This document shows, piece by piece, positions 31,979-38,481 of a stretch of 41,983 bases of DNA; positions within the stretch are counted from its first letter, which is position 1; each line of letters opens with the position of its first letter. The translations under genes and the position numbers were made by a program. The DNA comes from Candidatus Levyibacteriota bacterium (lineage in GTDB: Bacteria > Patescibacteriota > Microgenomatia > Levybacterales > UBA12049), in NCBI GenBank assembly GCA_016204425.1, contig JACQKR010000046.1, positions 1 through 41,983 on the forward strand, given 5' to 3'. The notes beneath the pieces were generated by a model. It saw nothing but the letters and a program-made list of their open reading frames with translations, had not been told where the DNA came from and ran no database searches.

Positions 31979-32425
31979 ATGGAGTTCTGGCAAAAAATAT
32001 TTATCATCGGCTTTACCGCAATTTCACTGATCGGATTCGCACGCAGCCTGTATGAATGCAAGGAAAAAAAGAATCCGTACGGTGTGACCTACTTCTACCG
32101 GTTGTTCGGCGCATTTGTCTGGGCAGACTTGGTCGTCTTCAGCGTTTTTTGGATACTGGCATCCCTTATCAGCTTTGCGCTAAACAGTTGGGTGCTCTTT
32201 CTCCTTTTTATCGCACTGTTCTGGGTGGTAAGGAGTATTGGGGAGACACAGTACTGGTTCCATCAGCAGTTTTCAACGATCCAGCGCAACCCGCCTGAAA
32301 AATTCTGGTTTCATAAAATCTTCCACAACGATTCTGTCTGGTTCGTCTACCAAATCTTCTGGCAGTGCGTTACCGTGATAAGTAGTATTATTTCCCTTTA
32401 CTTGGCAAAGCTCTGGCTCTTCTGA
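31979..32425 (+). CDS. four-helix membrane protein, unknown function
   Basis: 148 residues with about four TM helices (near 6-23, 42-66, 68-86 and 123-144), rich in Phe and Trp. A polar aromatic segment, GETQYWFHQQFSTIQRNPPE, lies between helices three and four. No family recognised. A TACTAT box (31966-31971) ends 7 nt before the ATG, suggesting a leaderless transcript. Confidence 0.65.
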   Translation: MEFWQKIFIIGFTAISLIGFARSLYECKEKKNPYGVTYFYRLFGAFVWADLVVFSVFWILASLISFALNSWVLFLLFIALFWVVRSIGETQYWFHQQFSTIQRNPPEKFWFHKIFHNDSVWFVYQIFWQCVTVISSIISLYLAKLWLF

Positions 32426-32527
32426 TTATTTTCAAATGTTAATCCGCCAATACGATAAATATAGCGAAAAACTCCAATAGTATCGATAAAAATGCGATTA
32501 TCATGTGCACCATAATGTCTGTTTCTT

Positions 32528-33805
32528 TCATTTCATCGTTGCCAATTCAGCAAGTGCTTTTTCAGCAAGAATTTTGCGTTCGTAGCGGTCTGCCATAAAA
32601 CCATTTGGTACGGTTGTTAATTTATGGGCATACAGTAAGTATGCGTTTCGAATTGTGTGATCTCCATACTTTTCATTGAGAGAGTCGACTGTCCTGACGA
32701 GACCTGGATTTTTGATACCACGGTCAAACATCGATGCAGAAAGCGTATCGTCATCCCGCAGATTTGCCACCCATACGCCAATTTGTCTCACATAGCCATC
32801 TGAAGGGATGCGAACATGGAGTGAATACAGAGCGGCATGGAAAATATCCCGCCCCGTATTCGCATAAAAACCGTACGTTCGCCTTCCAAACAGTTCATGC
32901 GTACCACGAAGGGAAAGACCAACAGTTCTGGCTTTCTTTTTCAAACGCCGAAGTTTTATCCCTATCTCTTCACTCAACTCATAAATATTTTGAAAAACAA
33001 TCCGTTTGTCATACTCGTTTTGGGGAAGGCAATAGTTTCTTCCGACCGACTTCACTTCCGGGGATTGGGTATAGGAAGTAACATCAGACGGATCAAGCCA
33101 GAGGCCAAGATTTTTGAGAAAATGCCCCTCGACATTGCCAAATTCCGCTCGGAGCGCTTCCAGTGGTGCACGGCGAAGCTGCAGGAGGGTATAAATACCC
33201 ATTGCATGCAGCCTGATTTTTATCCGTTCTCCTATGCCGCACATGTCTGTAAGTTTTGCTATTTTATACACTTGCTCAACGTGTGAGGGTTGAATGAGAA
33301 AAACGCCATTTGGTTTTTTGAGTCCTGATGCCAATTTGGCAAGTAATTTGTTGTGTGCGACGCCAACAGAAACGGTGATATACTCACCGATTTCCTCCTG
33401 AATTCGTTGTTTGATGTGTTCAATGAGCCGTTTGGTGCCGCCGAACAAGTGATTTGTTTTCGTCACATCCATAAATAATTCATCGATCGAAAACACCTCA
33501 ACGAAAGGCGAGAAGTCTTTACAGATACTGACGAACTTCTGGCTAATATCCCAATACCTGGTAAAATTCGCTCTGGTAAATTGCATCGTCGGGCAGATAC
33601 GAAGGGCGTCATAGGTCCGGTAAATATTGGGGATGCCAAGTCTTTTTGCCTCACGAGAAGCGGCAATAATAGCGGTTCTTCCATTGGACGCTGTGACGCC
33701 GAGTGGCTTTCCCCGAAATTCAGGATGGTCCTGCTGTTCAACACTTGCAAAGAAACTGTCAAAATCTATGTGCAAGATGATCCGTCGTGGCGCAGCCCCA
33801 ATCAT
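32528..33805 (-). CDS. dinB: DNA polymerase IV (Y family)
   Basis: 425 residues. A translesion polymerase of the DinB type, acting when replication forks meet damaged bases. Palm residues D14 (HIDFDSFFASVEQ) and D108-E109 (VFSIDELFMDV) bind the two metals. Helix-hairpin-helix motifs follow (DMCGIGERIKIRLHAMGIYT) and the C-terminal little-finger domain (SVGRNYCLPQNEYDKRIVF onwards) is present. It is longer than E. coli Pol IV (351), mostly at the C-terminus, and no clear beta-clamp peptide is visible at the extreme end. It stands alone, with no LexA-type box that I can recognise. Confidence 0.93.
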   Translation of the reverse strand: MIGAAPRRIILHIDFDSFFASVEQQDHPEFRGKPLGVTASNGRTAIIAASREAKRLGIPNIYRTYDALRICPTMQFTRANFTRYWDISQKFVSICKDFSPFVEVFSIDELFMDVTKTNHLFGGTKRLIEHIKQRIQEEIGEYITVSVGVAHNKLLAKLASGLKKPNGVFLIQPSHVEQVYKIAKLTDMCGIGERIKIRLHAMGIYTLLQLRRAPLEALRAEFGNVEGHFLKNLGLWLDPSDVTSYTQSPEVKSVGRNYCLPQNEYDKRIVFQNIYELSEEIGIKLRRLKKKARTVGLSLRGTHELFGRRTYGFYANTGRDIFHAALYSLHVRIPSDGYVRQIGVWVANLRDDDTLSASMFDRGIKNPGLVRTVDSLNEKYGDHTIRNAYLLYAHKLTTVPNGFMADRYERKILAEKALAELATMK

Positions 33806-33927
33806 GTTACATAAAAAATACCAGAAAAATAGTAGAAAAAAAAGAGAACAAAAAGAAACAATCTAGGTCAATATTGAGTTTATTTTTATGCAGCCTCAGC
33901 GGTTTTGGAGACAGATTTTGCCGTTTT

Positions 33928-34521
33928 TTAAAGCGTCGGCTCGAGGAGCACCCAGTTATGTGACACAGAGGGTTCGGAGCACAGATTGCGGTTAAAGCAG
34001 CAAGGCCTTCTCATGCCTTTGTTGAGTTTTGACAGGGCAACTTCAATATGCTTTTGGCGCGTTTCCGGAGTTTTGACAGCGCGTATCCAGCGAATCCAAT
34101 CCCAGCGTGCAATTGGGGTAATATCCTTCCATAAAGCCTCGGCTTTTGGGGAAGTAGACAGCGCTTTTTTTAGATCATCAGGCACTTCCGGTTCTATCCA
34201 TTCTTTGGTCGGTTCAAGCGAGACCTCTACAGTATCTCCTGCCGTGGCGTGAGCATCATCCAGTAACTTTTTGTCAGGGGCAAACCAGTGACTCGGTTTT
34301 ATTCCTGGTCCATACTTGCCGTCGGGTTCAAGCAAAGTTTTAAAAGGAACACCACCTGCCTTGCTCGCCTCGCGGCGAAGCGGGCCGGCAGGCAGGTTGA
34401 TTGCTCCCTTAACCATTGTCATACCTCTTGACGGAAGCTTTGCGGAAGCACTCTCAGGCAGTCTGAGAATGGTCCATGAGTTGATTTTAGACAGCTTAGC
34501 TTCAAAACGGATTTTCGACAT
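33928..34521 (-). CDS. DUF1905/YdeI-type (OmdA) protein
   Basis: 197 residues. The N-terminal half is a DUF1905 domain (WTILRLPESASAKLPSRGMT and VKGAINLPAGP), and the C-terminal half is the YdeI or bacteriocin-resistance (OmdA) domain (PEVPDDLKKALSTSPKAEAL, then IARWDWIRWIRAVKTPETRQ). The last 40 residues include CCFNRNLCSEPSVSHNW, an extension seen in some members. The function of this family is poorly known; one E. coli homologue, YdeI, was linked to stress or antimicrobial resistance. GAAGGAA near the ATG at 34521 may serve as a weak Shine-Dalgarno. It lies downstream of tRNA-His on the same strand. Confidence 0.85.
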   Translation of the reverse strand: MSKIRFEAKLSKINSWTILRLPESASAKLPSRGMTMVKGAINLPAGPLRREASKAGGVPFKTLLEPDGKYGPGIKPSHWFAPDKKLLDDAHATAGDTVEVSLEPTKEWIEPEVPDDLKKALSTSPKAEALWKDITPIARWDWIRWIRAVKTPETRQKHIEVALSKLNKGMRRPCCFNRNLCSEPSVSHNWVLLEPTL

Positions 34522-34566
34522 ATTTCCTTCGACTGGAAGCCATGAGCGAACAAAGTGAATCGAATG

Positions 34567-34639
34567 GGTGGAAGACGGGTGCTGCCCCCGCGACCTTCAG
34601 GTCCACAACCTGATGCTCTACTGTTGAGCTACATCCACC
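34567..34639 (-). tRNA. tRNA-His(GTG), unusual T loop
   Basis: Minus strand, 73 nt counting the encoded G at position -1, which pairs with discriminator C73, the identity mark of tRNA-His. The anticodon loop TTGTGGA gives anticodon GTG. The acceptor stem has a T-T mismatch at pair 6-67. The T loop reads GGCAGCA instead of the usual TTCRANY, so the conserved T54, T55 and A58 are missing although the T stem (GCGGG with CCCGT) is intact. Confidence 0.85.
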
Positions 34640-34700
34640 AAATTAACGTAACGCAAAGCTCTCTGGGATGCGCATTTCCGAATCTCTTGAAGCTTCGCTT

Positions 34701-34743
34701 CCTGTTGACCCCGCTTTACGGGACCTTCGGGATACATCCACCA
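34701..34743 (-). repeat. split copy of the tRNA-His 5' end
   Basis: The minus strand reads TGGTGGATGTA, then a 24-nt insert containing CCCGTAAAGCGGGG, then TCAACAG. Apart from the insert (and two bases, GC) this is the first 20 bases of the tRNA-His gene, found 103 nt upstream of it. The pattern of a tRNA piece split by a CCCG-type palindrome recalls the tRNA-Lys trailers. Confidence 0.5.
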
Positions 34744-34846
34744 GGTAATAAAAAGTATACCATATCCGAGGCTGTTTCACTACGTCTCCTCTTTAAAAGC
34801 AACGTGTACAACTTCTTATAACCCCCATAAACTGTCTATTGTATTT

Positions 34847-34874
34847 TAGTTTAATTATTCGAATAATTAAACTA
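34847..34874. promoter_or_regulatory. perfect 28-bp palindrome before the TrpR-family gene, likely operator
   Basis: TAGTTTAATTATTC joined to its exact reverse complement, GAATAATTAAACTA, ending 1 nt before the ATG of the regulator gene. Its core, TTCGAATAATT, recurs in a second palindrome just after the gene (35337-35358). Autoregulation by the encoded protein is an inference. Confidence 0.65.
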
Positions 34875-34875
34875 T

Positions 34876-35333
34876 ATGGGAAGAGTTTCCAGGAGACAAA
34901 TCAACCCTGAAGTTGAGGAACGAATTTATGAAATATTTTTGATTACTTTCGAACATTCAAAAGTCCTTCTGAGGTAAAGGTATTTCTGTTGAGTCTACTT
35001 TCTTTCACTGAACAAACAATGTTGGCCAAGCGTTTAGCGATCGCTGTGCTTTTAGAGAAAGGGTATACATACGACCTAATCGACGAGGTTCTCAAAGTCT
35101 CAAAAGCAACTATTGCCACAGTTCATAAACAATGCATATCAGGCGCACCTGGATACAAGCGGGCAATAACACACATTCTCAATACAGAAAGAAAAGAAAA
35201 TTTATGGAATGAACTTAATCGGCTAATCCTCGCGTTATCTCCACCAAAGTCATATGGTTCGGTATCTTGGGAAAGAAAACGTGGAGCTGGGAAGCGACTC
35301 GCAAAGCGGAAAAGACAACTTACATCTTTGTAA
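34876..35333 (+). pseudogene. YerC/YecD-type TrpR-family regulator, -1 frameshift
   Basis: The first frame (ATG at 34876) encodes MGRVSRRQINPEVEERIYEI and stops at a TAA near 34975. The second frame, entered by a -1 shift at AAAA (34959-34962), continues SPSEVKVFLLSLLSFTEQTM, then LAKRLAIAVLLEKGYTYDLI and the helix-turn-helix VLKVSKATIATV. Joined, the product is about 152 residues with a complete Trp-repressor-like domain, so the gene is whole except for this shift. A separate in-frame start at 34989 would make a 114-residue protein missing the dimerisation helix. Mutation, sequencing error or true ribosomal slippage are all possible. Two matching palindromes flank the gene. Confidence 0.75.
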
Positions 35334-35336
35334 TAC

Positions 35337-35358
35337 TTCAATTGTTCGAATAATTGAA
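35337..35358. promoter_or_regulatory. second palindrome, after the TrpR-family gene
   Basis: TTCAATTGTTC followed by GAATAATTGAA; only one pair is mismatched. It shares TTCGAATAATTNAACTA with the palindrome at 34847-34874. It starts 4 nt after the regulator stop and lies 8 nt from the stop of the convergent DUF2905 gene, so it could be a second operator or a transcript end. Confidence 0.5.
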
Positions 35359-35365
35359 CTAATTG

Positions 35366-35569
35366 TTATTTTCGGAAGAAAAAGTGGAGAACGATAGTGA
35401 GGAAAATACTGATCACAACGGAGGTGACGATAGGGAAGTAAAACGTAAAATTGTCACGTTTGATATAAATATCTCCGGGAAGTCTTGGAAGCCCGGAAAT
35501 ATTGCTGAATAAGAATCCAAAGATGATAAGAATTATTCCGGTGGCAATAAGCATTTTCCCTATATCCAT
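35366..35569 (-). CDS. DUF2905 small membrane protein
   Basis: 67 residues with two TM helices (about 5-23 and 43-64) around a GLPRLPGDIYIKRDNFTFYF loop, the DUF2905 signature (LGRLPGDI...N..FYFPI). Function unknown; it is common next to Holliday-junction genes in other bacteria but not here. The gene lies 2 nt downstream of the rhomboid stop on the same strand, so the two are likely cotranscribed. Confidence 0.88.
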   Translation of the reverse strand: MDIGKMLIATGIILIIFGFLFSNISGLPRLPGDIYIKRDNFTFYFPIVTSVVISIFLTIVLHFFFRK

Positions 35570-35571
35570 AC

Positions 35572-36240
35572 TTATCCTTCTGCAATTTCCGGCAGGTTTT
35601 TATACGCGAAGAACTTTGCAAAAATGATACCGAAGACGAAGCCGCCGATATGTGCGAAAAACGCAATACCACCTGTCTCACCGGAGAAGGGCAGAGACGC
35701 CGCGCCGGATATGATTTGCAAGAGAAACCAGTATCCGAGCATAAATGATGCACTAATATTTATGACCGTAAAAAAACCAAATAACGGTACAAGCGTTTTT
35801 ATCTTATGGTGTGGGAAGAGCATATAGTACGCACCCAAAACTCCGGCTACTGCCCCTGAGGCGCCGAGCATCGGAATATCGGAATTGGGCATGAAGAAAT
35901 ACTGTGTCAATGCGCCAACGATTCCGGAGCCAAGGTAAAGAATCGGATAGAGCAAGAGGTGCATGTAGCCTTCGACGTTGTCTCCAAAAACCCAGAGAAA
36001 CAACATGTTTGAGATGATATGAAGGAAGCCTCCATGAAGAAATATTGCGGTAATAAAAGGAATAAGTGTTAGCCAATTACTGAAATCGATCTCAGACGGG
36101 ATAAGTGCCCACCGGTAAACAAACGCTTCAGGATCTGGTGTGACATACTGCTGAAAGAACACGTATACTGTGATACCAATAAGCAATATATTAATAAACG
36201 GAAATCTTTGCGATTTTACTGAATCGGAAAGAGGTATCAT
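35572..36240 (-). CDS. rhomboid-family intramembrane serine protease
   Basis: 222 residues from the ATG at 36240 (MIPLSDSVKSQRFPFINILL), a family-typical beginning. Six to seven TM helices. Catalytic S128 in MLGASGAVAGVLGAY and H197 in AHIGGFVFG; the HGGFLHIISNMLFLWVFGDN motif (70-88), with N78 near the oxyanion site, is intact. It cleaves TM segments of other proteins; substrates unknown. A frame extends upstream to 36339, but a TATAAT box (36253-36248, minus) ends 7 nt before 36240, so the shorter, leaderless start is preferred. The gene leads a pair with DUF2905. Confidence 0.93.
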   Translation of the reverse strand: MIPLSDSVKSQRFPFINILLIGITVYVFFQQYVTPDPEAFVYRWALIPSEIDFSNWLTLIPFITAIFLHGGFLHIISNMLFLWVFGDNVEGYMHLLLYPILYLGSGIVGALTQYFFMPNSDIPMLGASGAVAGVLGAYYMLFPHHKIKTLVPLFGFFTVINISASFMLGYWFLLQIISGAASLPFSGETGGIAFFAHIGGFVFGIIFAKFFAYKNLPEIAEG

Positions 36241-36247
36241 TAAGACT

Positions 36248-36253
36248 ATTATA
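36248..36253 (-). promoter_or_regulatory. -10 box of the rhomboid gene
   Basis: Minus strand TATAAT, 7 nt before the ATG at 36240. No clear -35 box at the usual distance (ACACTA at 17 nt is weak). Confidence 0.5.
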
Positions 36254-36349
36254 AAAAGTAAATGTAAAAATAGTGTAATAATTGTTGAGTTTGCATTGGC
36301 ATTTTTGCACTCGATTGATAATATTGGTAAAATACACACAGTTGCTTAT

Positions 36350-36422
36350 GCCCCTGTAGCTTAACGGATAGAGCGAGTGCGTTCTAAGCACCAGGTTGGG
36401 GGTTCGATTCCCTCCAGGGGTA
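36350..36422 (+). tRNA. tRNA-Arg(TCT)
   Basis: A 73-nt cloverleaf: acceptor GCCCCTG with CAGGGGT (first pair G-T), anticodon loop GTTCTAA (anticodon TCT), T loop TTCGATT and discriminator A. CCA is not encoded. A GIY-YIG gene follows on the same strand. Confidence 0.93.
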
Positions 36423-36498
36423 CCGCGCACCATTCGGTACACGGCTTCGCCACTAAATAGGAAAGTCGTGATTTACAGTAATCTCTCGAAATATAGTT

Positions 36499-36825
36499 GT
36501 GCGCGTGGGATGCACCGACTGGTGCGTCCCATTCCTTACATCTAAGATTTTTTATTATGTCTACGTACTCCACAATTCCCCAAAAAATTTTCTATATGTT
36601 GGTTATTCTGGAGATTTGAAGCAAAGGCTTACTTCGCATAATAACGGTGAGAATAAATCAACAAAAGCATTTGTACCACTTGAACTAATTCACTATGAAG
36701 CATATAGAAATAAAAAAGACGCTAAACGGAGAGAAACTTATCTAAAAACTACAAAAGGAAGAACCACATTACGATCAATGCTTAAAGAATACTTATCAGA
36801 TACGAAAAACCCAAAAAACTTGTGA
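36499..36825 (+). CDS. GIY-YIG endonuclease-like protein next to tRNA-Arg
   Basis: 108 residues from the GTG at 36499. The domain begins near residue 17: KIFYYVYVLHNSPKNFLYVG gives the GIY (YVYVL) and YIG (LYVG) strands, followed by DLKQRLTSHN (the conserved Arg) and FVPLELIHYEAYRNKKDAKR, a usual UPF0213-like C-terminus with the Glu in AKRRETYLK. The first 16 residues come from a stem (36507-36530, GGGATGCACC with GGTGCGTCCC), so the real start may be near 36547 with a non-ATG codon. The family includes single-domain nucleases and homing-type ORFs. Position, 77-125 nt after a tRNA in the same direction, repeats at tRNA-Gly (40423-40684). Confidence 0.85.
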   Translation: MRVGCTDWCVPFLTSKIFYYVYVLHNSPKNFLYVGYSGDLKQRLTSHNNGENKSTKAFVPLELIHYEAYRNKKDAKRRETYLKTTKGRTTLRSMLKEYLSDTKNPKNL

Positions 36826-36875
36826 CTCGAACCTCTCCGGGGCATGCTCTGAGAGATAGCATGGCTATCAAATGT
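36825..36875. repeat. left flank repeat of a two-gene cassette
   Basis: ACTCGAACCTCTCCGGGG followed by GAGAGATAGCATGGCTATCA up to 36875. The 25-nt tail, which contains a GATAGC...GCTATC stem, matches 37835-37859 at 22 of 25 positions. The first part resembles the T loop and 3' end of tRNA-Arg(TCT). The repeat also supplies the stop codon of the minus gene ending at 36868. Confidence 0.55.
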
Positions 36876-37389
36876 TTGCTTCATCTAGAATATTTGGTGC
36901 TTGACTCTGACTACTAGACTGTAAGTCAATTGCATTATCTTTCGGCGGTTTGAGAAAGGCATACAAAGGATTATTCTGAACCATTTGCAAGATTTCACCA
37001 GTCGGAATATCAGAATTAAATGCTGCAAGATAAACTACCAGATCATCAAATAGCTTTTGTCTATCAGCAACAACACCCATTGTAATAACGAATAACATCT
37101 CCTTATCTTTTCTATTAAATTCAAATGTGTGGGTCCAAAATCCATCTTCTGGACGACCAACAAGAATCGAGATATTAGGAGATTTTTCTGGGTTCTCGTA
37201 TATATTTTTTCCAGATGAAAGCTCGCCGACTGCTTCATCAAAAGTATCTCTTGGCTTTGTAGGAATTACATCATCACCATCGGGTGATCTAAGTGCTTCT
37301 ACTGTAAATTGCATGCCTTTTGGTACGAGATTATCACCTTGAGTCATAAAGAACCCTTGAGATGCAGCAACAATACCCTCAAGATTCAT
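36868..37389 (-). CDS. hypothetical protein in repeat-flanked cassette
   Basis: 173 residues, soluble, acidic. It has MNLEGIVAASQGFFMTQGDN at its start, ISILVGRPEDGFWTHTFEFN and DKEMLFVITMGVVADRQKLF in the middle, and a Gln/Ser-rich tail. No family recognised and no signal peptide. It overlaps the upstream 86-residue gene by 4 nt (ATGA), so the two form a coupled pair, and only these two genes lie between the repeats at 36825-36875 and 37804-37859. A toxin-immunity or antitoxin-like pairing is possible but unsupported by motifs. Confidence 0.6.
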   Translation of the reverse strand: MNLEGIVAASQGFFMTQGDNLVPKGMQFTVEALRSPDGDDVIPTKPRDTFDEAVGELSSGKNIYENPEKSPNISILVGRPEDGFWTHTFEFNRKDKEMLFVITMGVVADRQKLFDDLVVYLAAFNSDIPTGEILQMVQNNPLYAFLKPPKDNAIDLQSSSQSQAPNILDEANI

Positions 37390-37646
37390 CTCATCTCCTC
37401 CCTCAATACCTCATTCAATACGTCAATCGAATTGACAACACCTTCATCAATTGACATGGGAATTCTTGCAAATCTTACATTAAGTATTTTTCTAGAGTCT
37501 TTTCCGGTAGAAGTGGCTGTTGCTAATATTCCTTCTATAGAATCAGCTACATCACTCAGTGGCGTTTGTGACAATTCTTTTCCAATGGAGAGCATAAAAC
37601 CATTGCTTATGGGTTCAGGTACCGACATCTCATTTCCTATCGACAT
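37386..37646 (-). CDS. small hypothetical protein, first gene of the cassette pair
   Basis: 86 residues, soluble: MSIGNEMSVPEPISNGFMLS, then TPLSDVADSIEGILATATST and a C-terminal SIDEGVVNSIDVLNEVLREE. No family recognised. A good promoter (TTGAAA, 17 nt, TATAAA; 37681-37653) ends 6 nt before the ATG, so this is a leaderless first gene of a two-gene unit with the 173-residue protein. Confidence 0.55.
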   Translation of the reverse strand: MSIGNEMSVPEPISNGFMLSIGKELSQTPLSDVADSIEGILATATSTGKDSRKILNVRFARIPMSIDEGVVNSIDVLNEVLREEMR

Positions 37647-37652
37647 AAAAAC

Positions 37653-37681
37653 TTTATATCACATTTAGACTATCATTTCAA
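37653..37681 (-). promoter_or_regulatory. promoter of the cassette gene pair
   Basis: Minus strand TTGAAA (37681-37676), a 17-nt spacer and TATAAA (37658-37653), 6 nt before the ATG at 37646. Leaderless arrangement. Confidence 0.6.
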
Positions 37682-37803
37682 CTAAAACGTTTAAGACATA
37701 ATATCCAATAAGCTCTTTTAAGAACTCGAACAATCTGGTAAAATAAGTCTAGTTAACAACACGAGTGTACGCACGCATAATTCTATCGATCCAAGCTAGA
37801 AAG

Positions 37804-37859
37804 TGTTCGAATAGAAGTGCATCGGGGGTACTTGGAGAGATAGCGTTGCTATCAAACGT
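37804..37859. repeat. right flank repeat of the two-gene cassette
   Basis: GTTCGAAT..., CGGGGGTA and GAGAGATAGCGTTGCTATCA up to 37859. The tail differs from the left copy (36851-36875) at 3 of 25 positions, all outside the GATAGC/GCTATC stem arms. The remainder of 37682-37910 shows no gene. Confidence 0.55.
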
Positions 37860-37910
37860 ACGAATAGCTCGATATATCGGCTAATCGTATGGTATATAGA
37901 TAATTACATC

Positions 37911-37944
37911 TTGCAATTTATTATCAAATCGTTATAATTATAAC
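37911..37944 (+). promoter_or_regulatory. toxin-antitoxin promoter with operator palindrome over the -10 box
   Basis: TTGCAA (37911-37916), a 16-nt spacer and TATAAT (37933-37938). The -10 box lies inside a perfect palindrome, GTTATAATTATAAC (37931-37944), which ends 2 nt before the antitoxin ATG. Binding of antitoxin or complex there would block transcription, the usual autoregulation of type II systems. Confidence 0.6.
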
Positions 37945-37946
37945 AT

Positions 37947-38237
37947 ATGCAGAAAACCATTCTTCAAGTTCCATTAAATCAGCAACTCAAAAGCGACGCA
38001 GAGAGAGTAGCCCTATCTCAAGGCTTTTCTTCTCTTCAAGAAGTAGTCAGGGTTTTTTTGACAAAACTCGCGACACAAAAAATTGAAGTGTCATTACAAG
38101 AATCTGTACCCCTCTCTGAAGAGAATGAAATGCGATACCTTCAACTAACGAGAGACTTTCAGAAAGGTAAGAATGTATATTCTGCAAAAAATGCTGACGA
38201 TTTAATAAAACAGCTCAATGAAAGTTCGGTATCATAA
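37947..38237 (+). CDS. RelB/DinJ-type antitoxin
   Basis: 96 residues. The N-terminus has a ribbon-helix-helix pattern (MQKTILQVPLNQQLKSDAER, then ALSQGFSSLQEVVRVFLTKL), which binds DNA. The charged C-terminal half should wrap and inhibit the toxin. The next gene, overlapping by 20 nt, encodes a YafQ-like toxin. A palindrome covers the promoter just upstream, fitting autoregulation. The ATG at 37947 follows the -10 box by 8 nt. Confidence 0.82.
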   Translation: MQKTILQVPLNQQLKSDAERVALSQGFSSLQEVVRVFLTKLATQKIEVSLQESVPLSEENEMRYLQLTRDFQKGKNVYSAKNADDLIKQLNESSVS

Positions 38238-38481
38238 AACGTTTCTTAAGAACTACAAGAAGCGAATTGCCACGAATAAAAGGCTAGAAAGAAAATTTCT
38301 TCAACAACTTGAGCACTTTCTCAAAAATCCAACCAATCCTTCTCTTCGGGATCACAAACTTGTTGGTAAAAAGAGTAGTTACAGAGCGTTCTCTGTCACT
38401 GGAGATATTCGAGTGATTTACAGAACTGTCGAGGGTGAATTGTGGCTTTATGATATTGGCAGCCATAATCAAGTGTATTAA
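38218..38481 (+). CDS. YafQ/RelE-family mRNA interferase toxin
   Basis: 87 residues. RelE-superfamily fold: MKVRYHKTFLKNYKKRI, then LRDHKLVGKKSSYRAFSVTG, DIRVIYRTVEGELWLYDIGS and a final HNQVY. DHKLVGK, the Arg of YRAF, the IRVIYR strand and the C-terminal GSHNQVY are YafQ-type positions; the last His is the usual catalytic one. It should cut mRNA on the ribosome when free of antitoxin. It starts inside the antitoxin gene (20-nt overlap). Confidence 0.87.
   Translation: MKVRYHKTFLKNYKKRIATNKRLERKFLQQLEHFLKNPTNPSLRDHKLVGKKSSYRAFSVTGDIRVIYRTVEGELWLYDIGSHNQVY

Noticed and set aside
36191..36573. Minus-strand frames over tRNA-Arg(TCT) that look like short proteins (GGNRTPNLVLRTHSLYPLSY type).
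   Set aside because: This is the well-known false translation of tRNA genes; similar frames over tRNA-Arg(TCG) and tRNA-Gly are rejected for the same reason.
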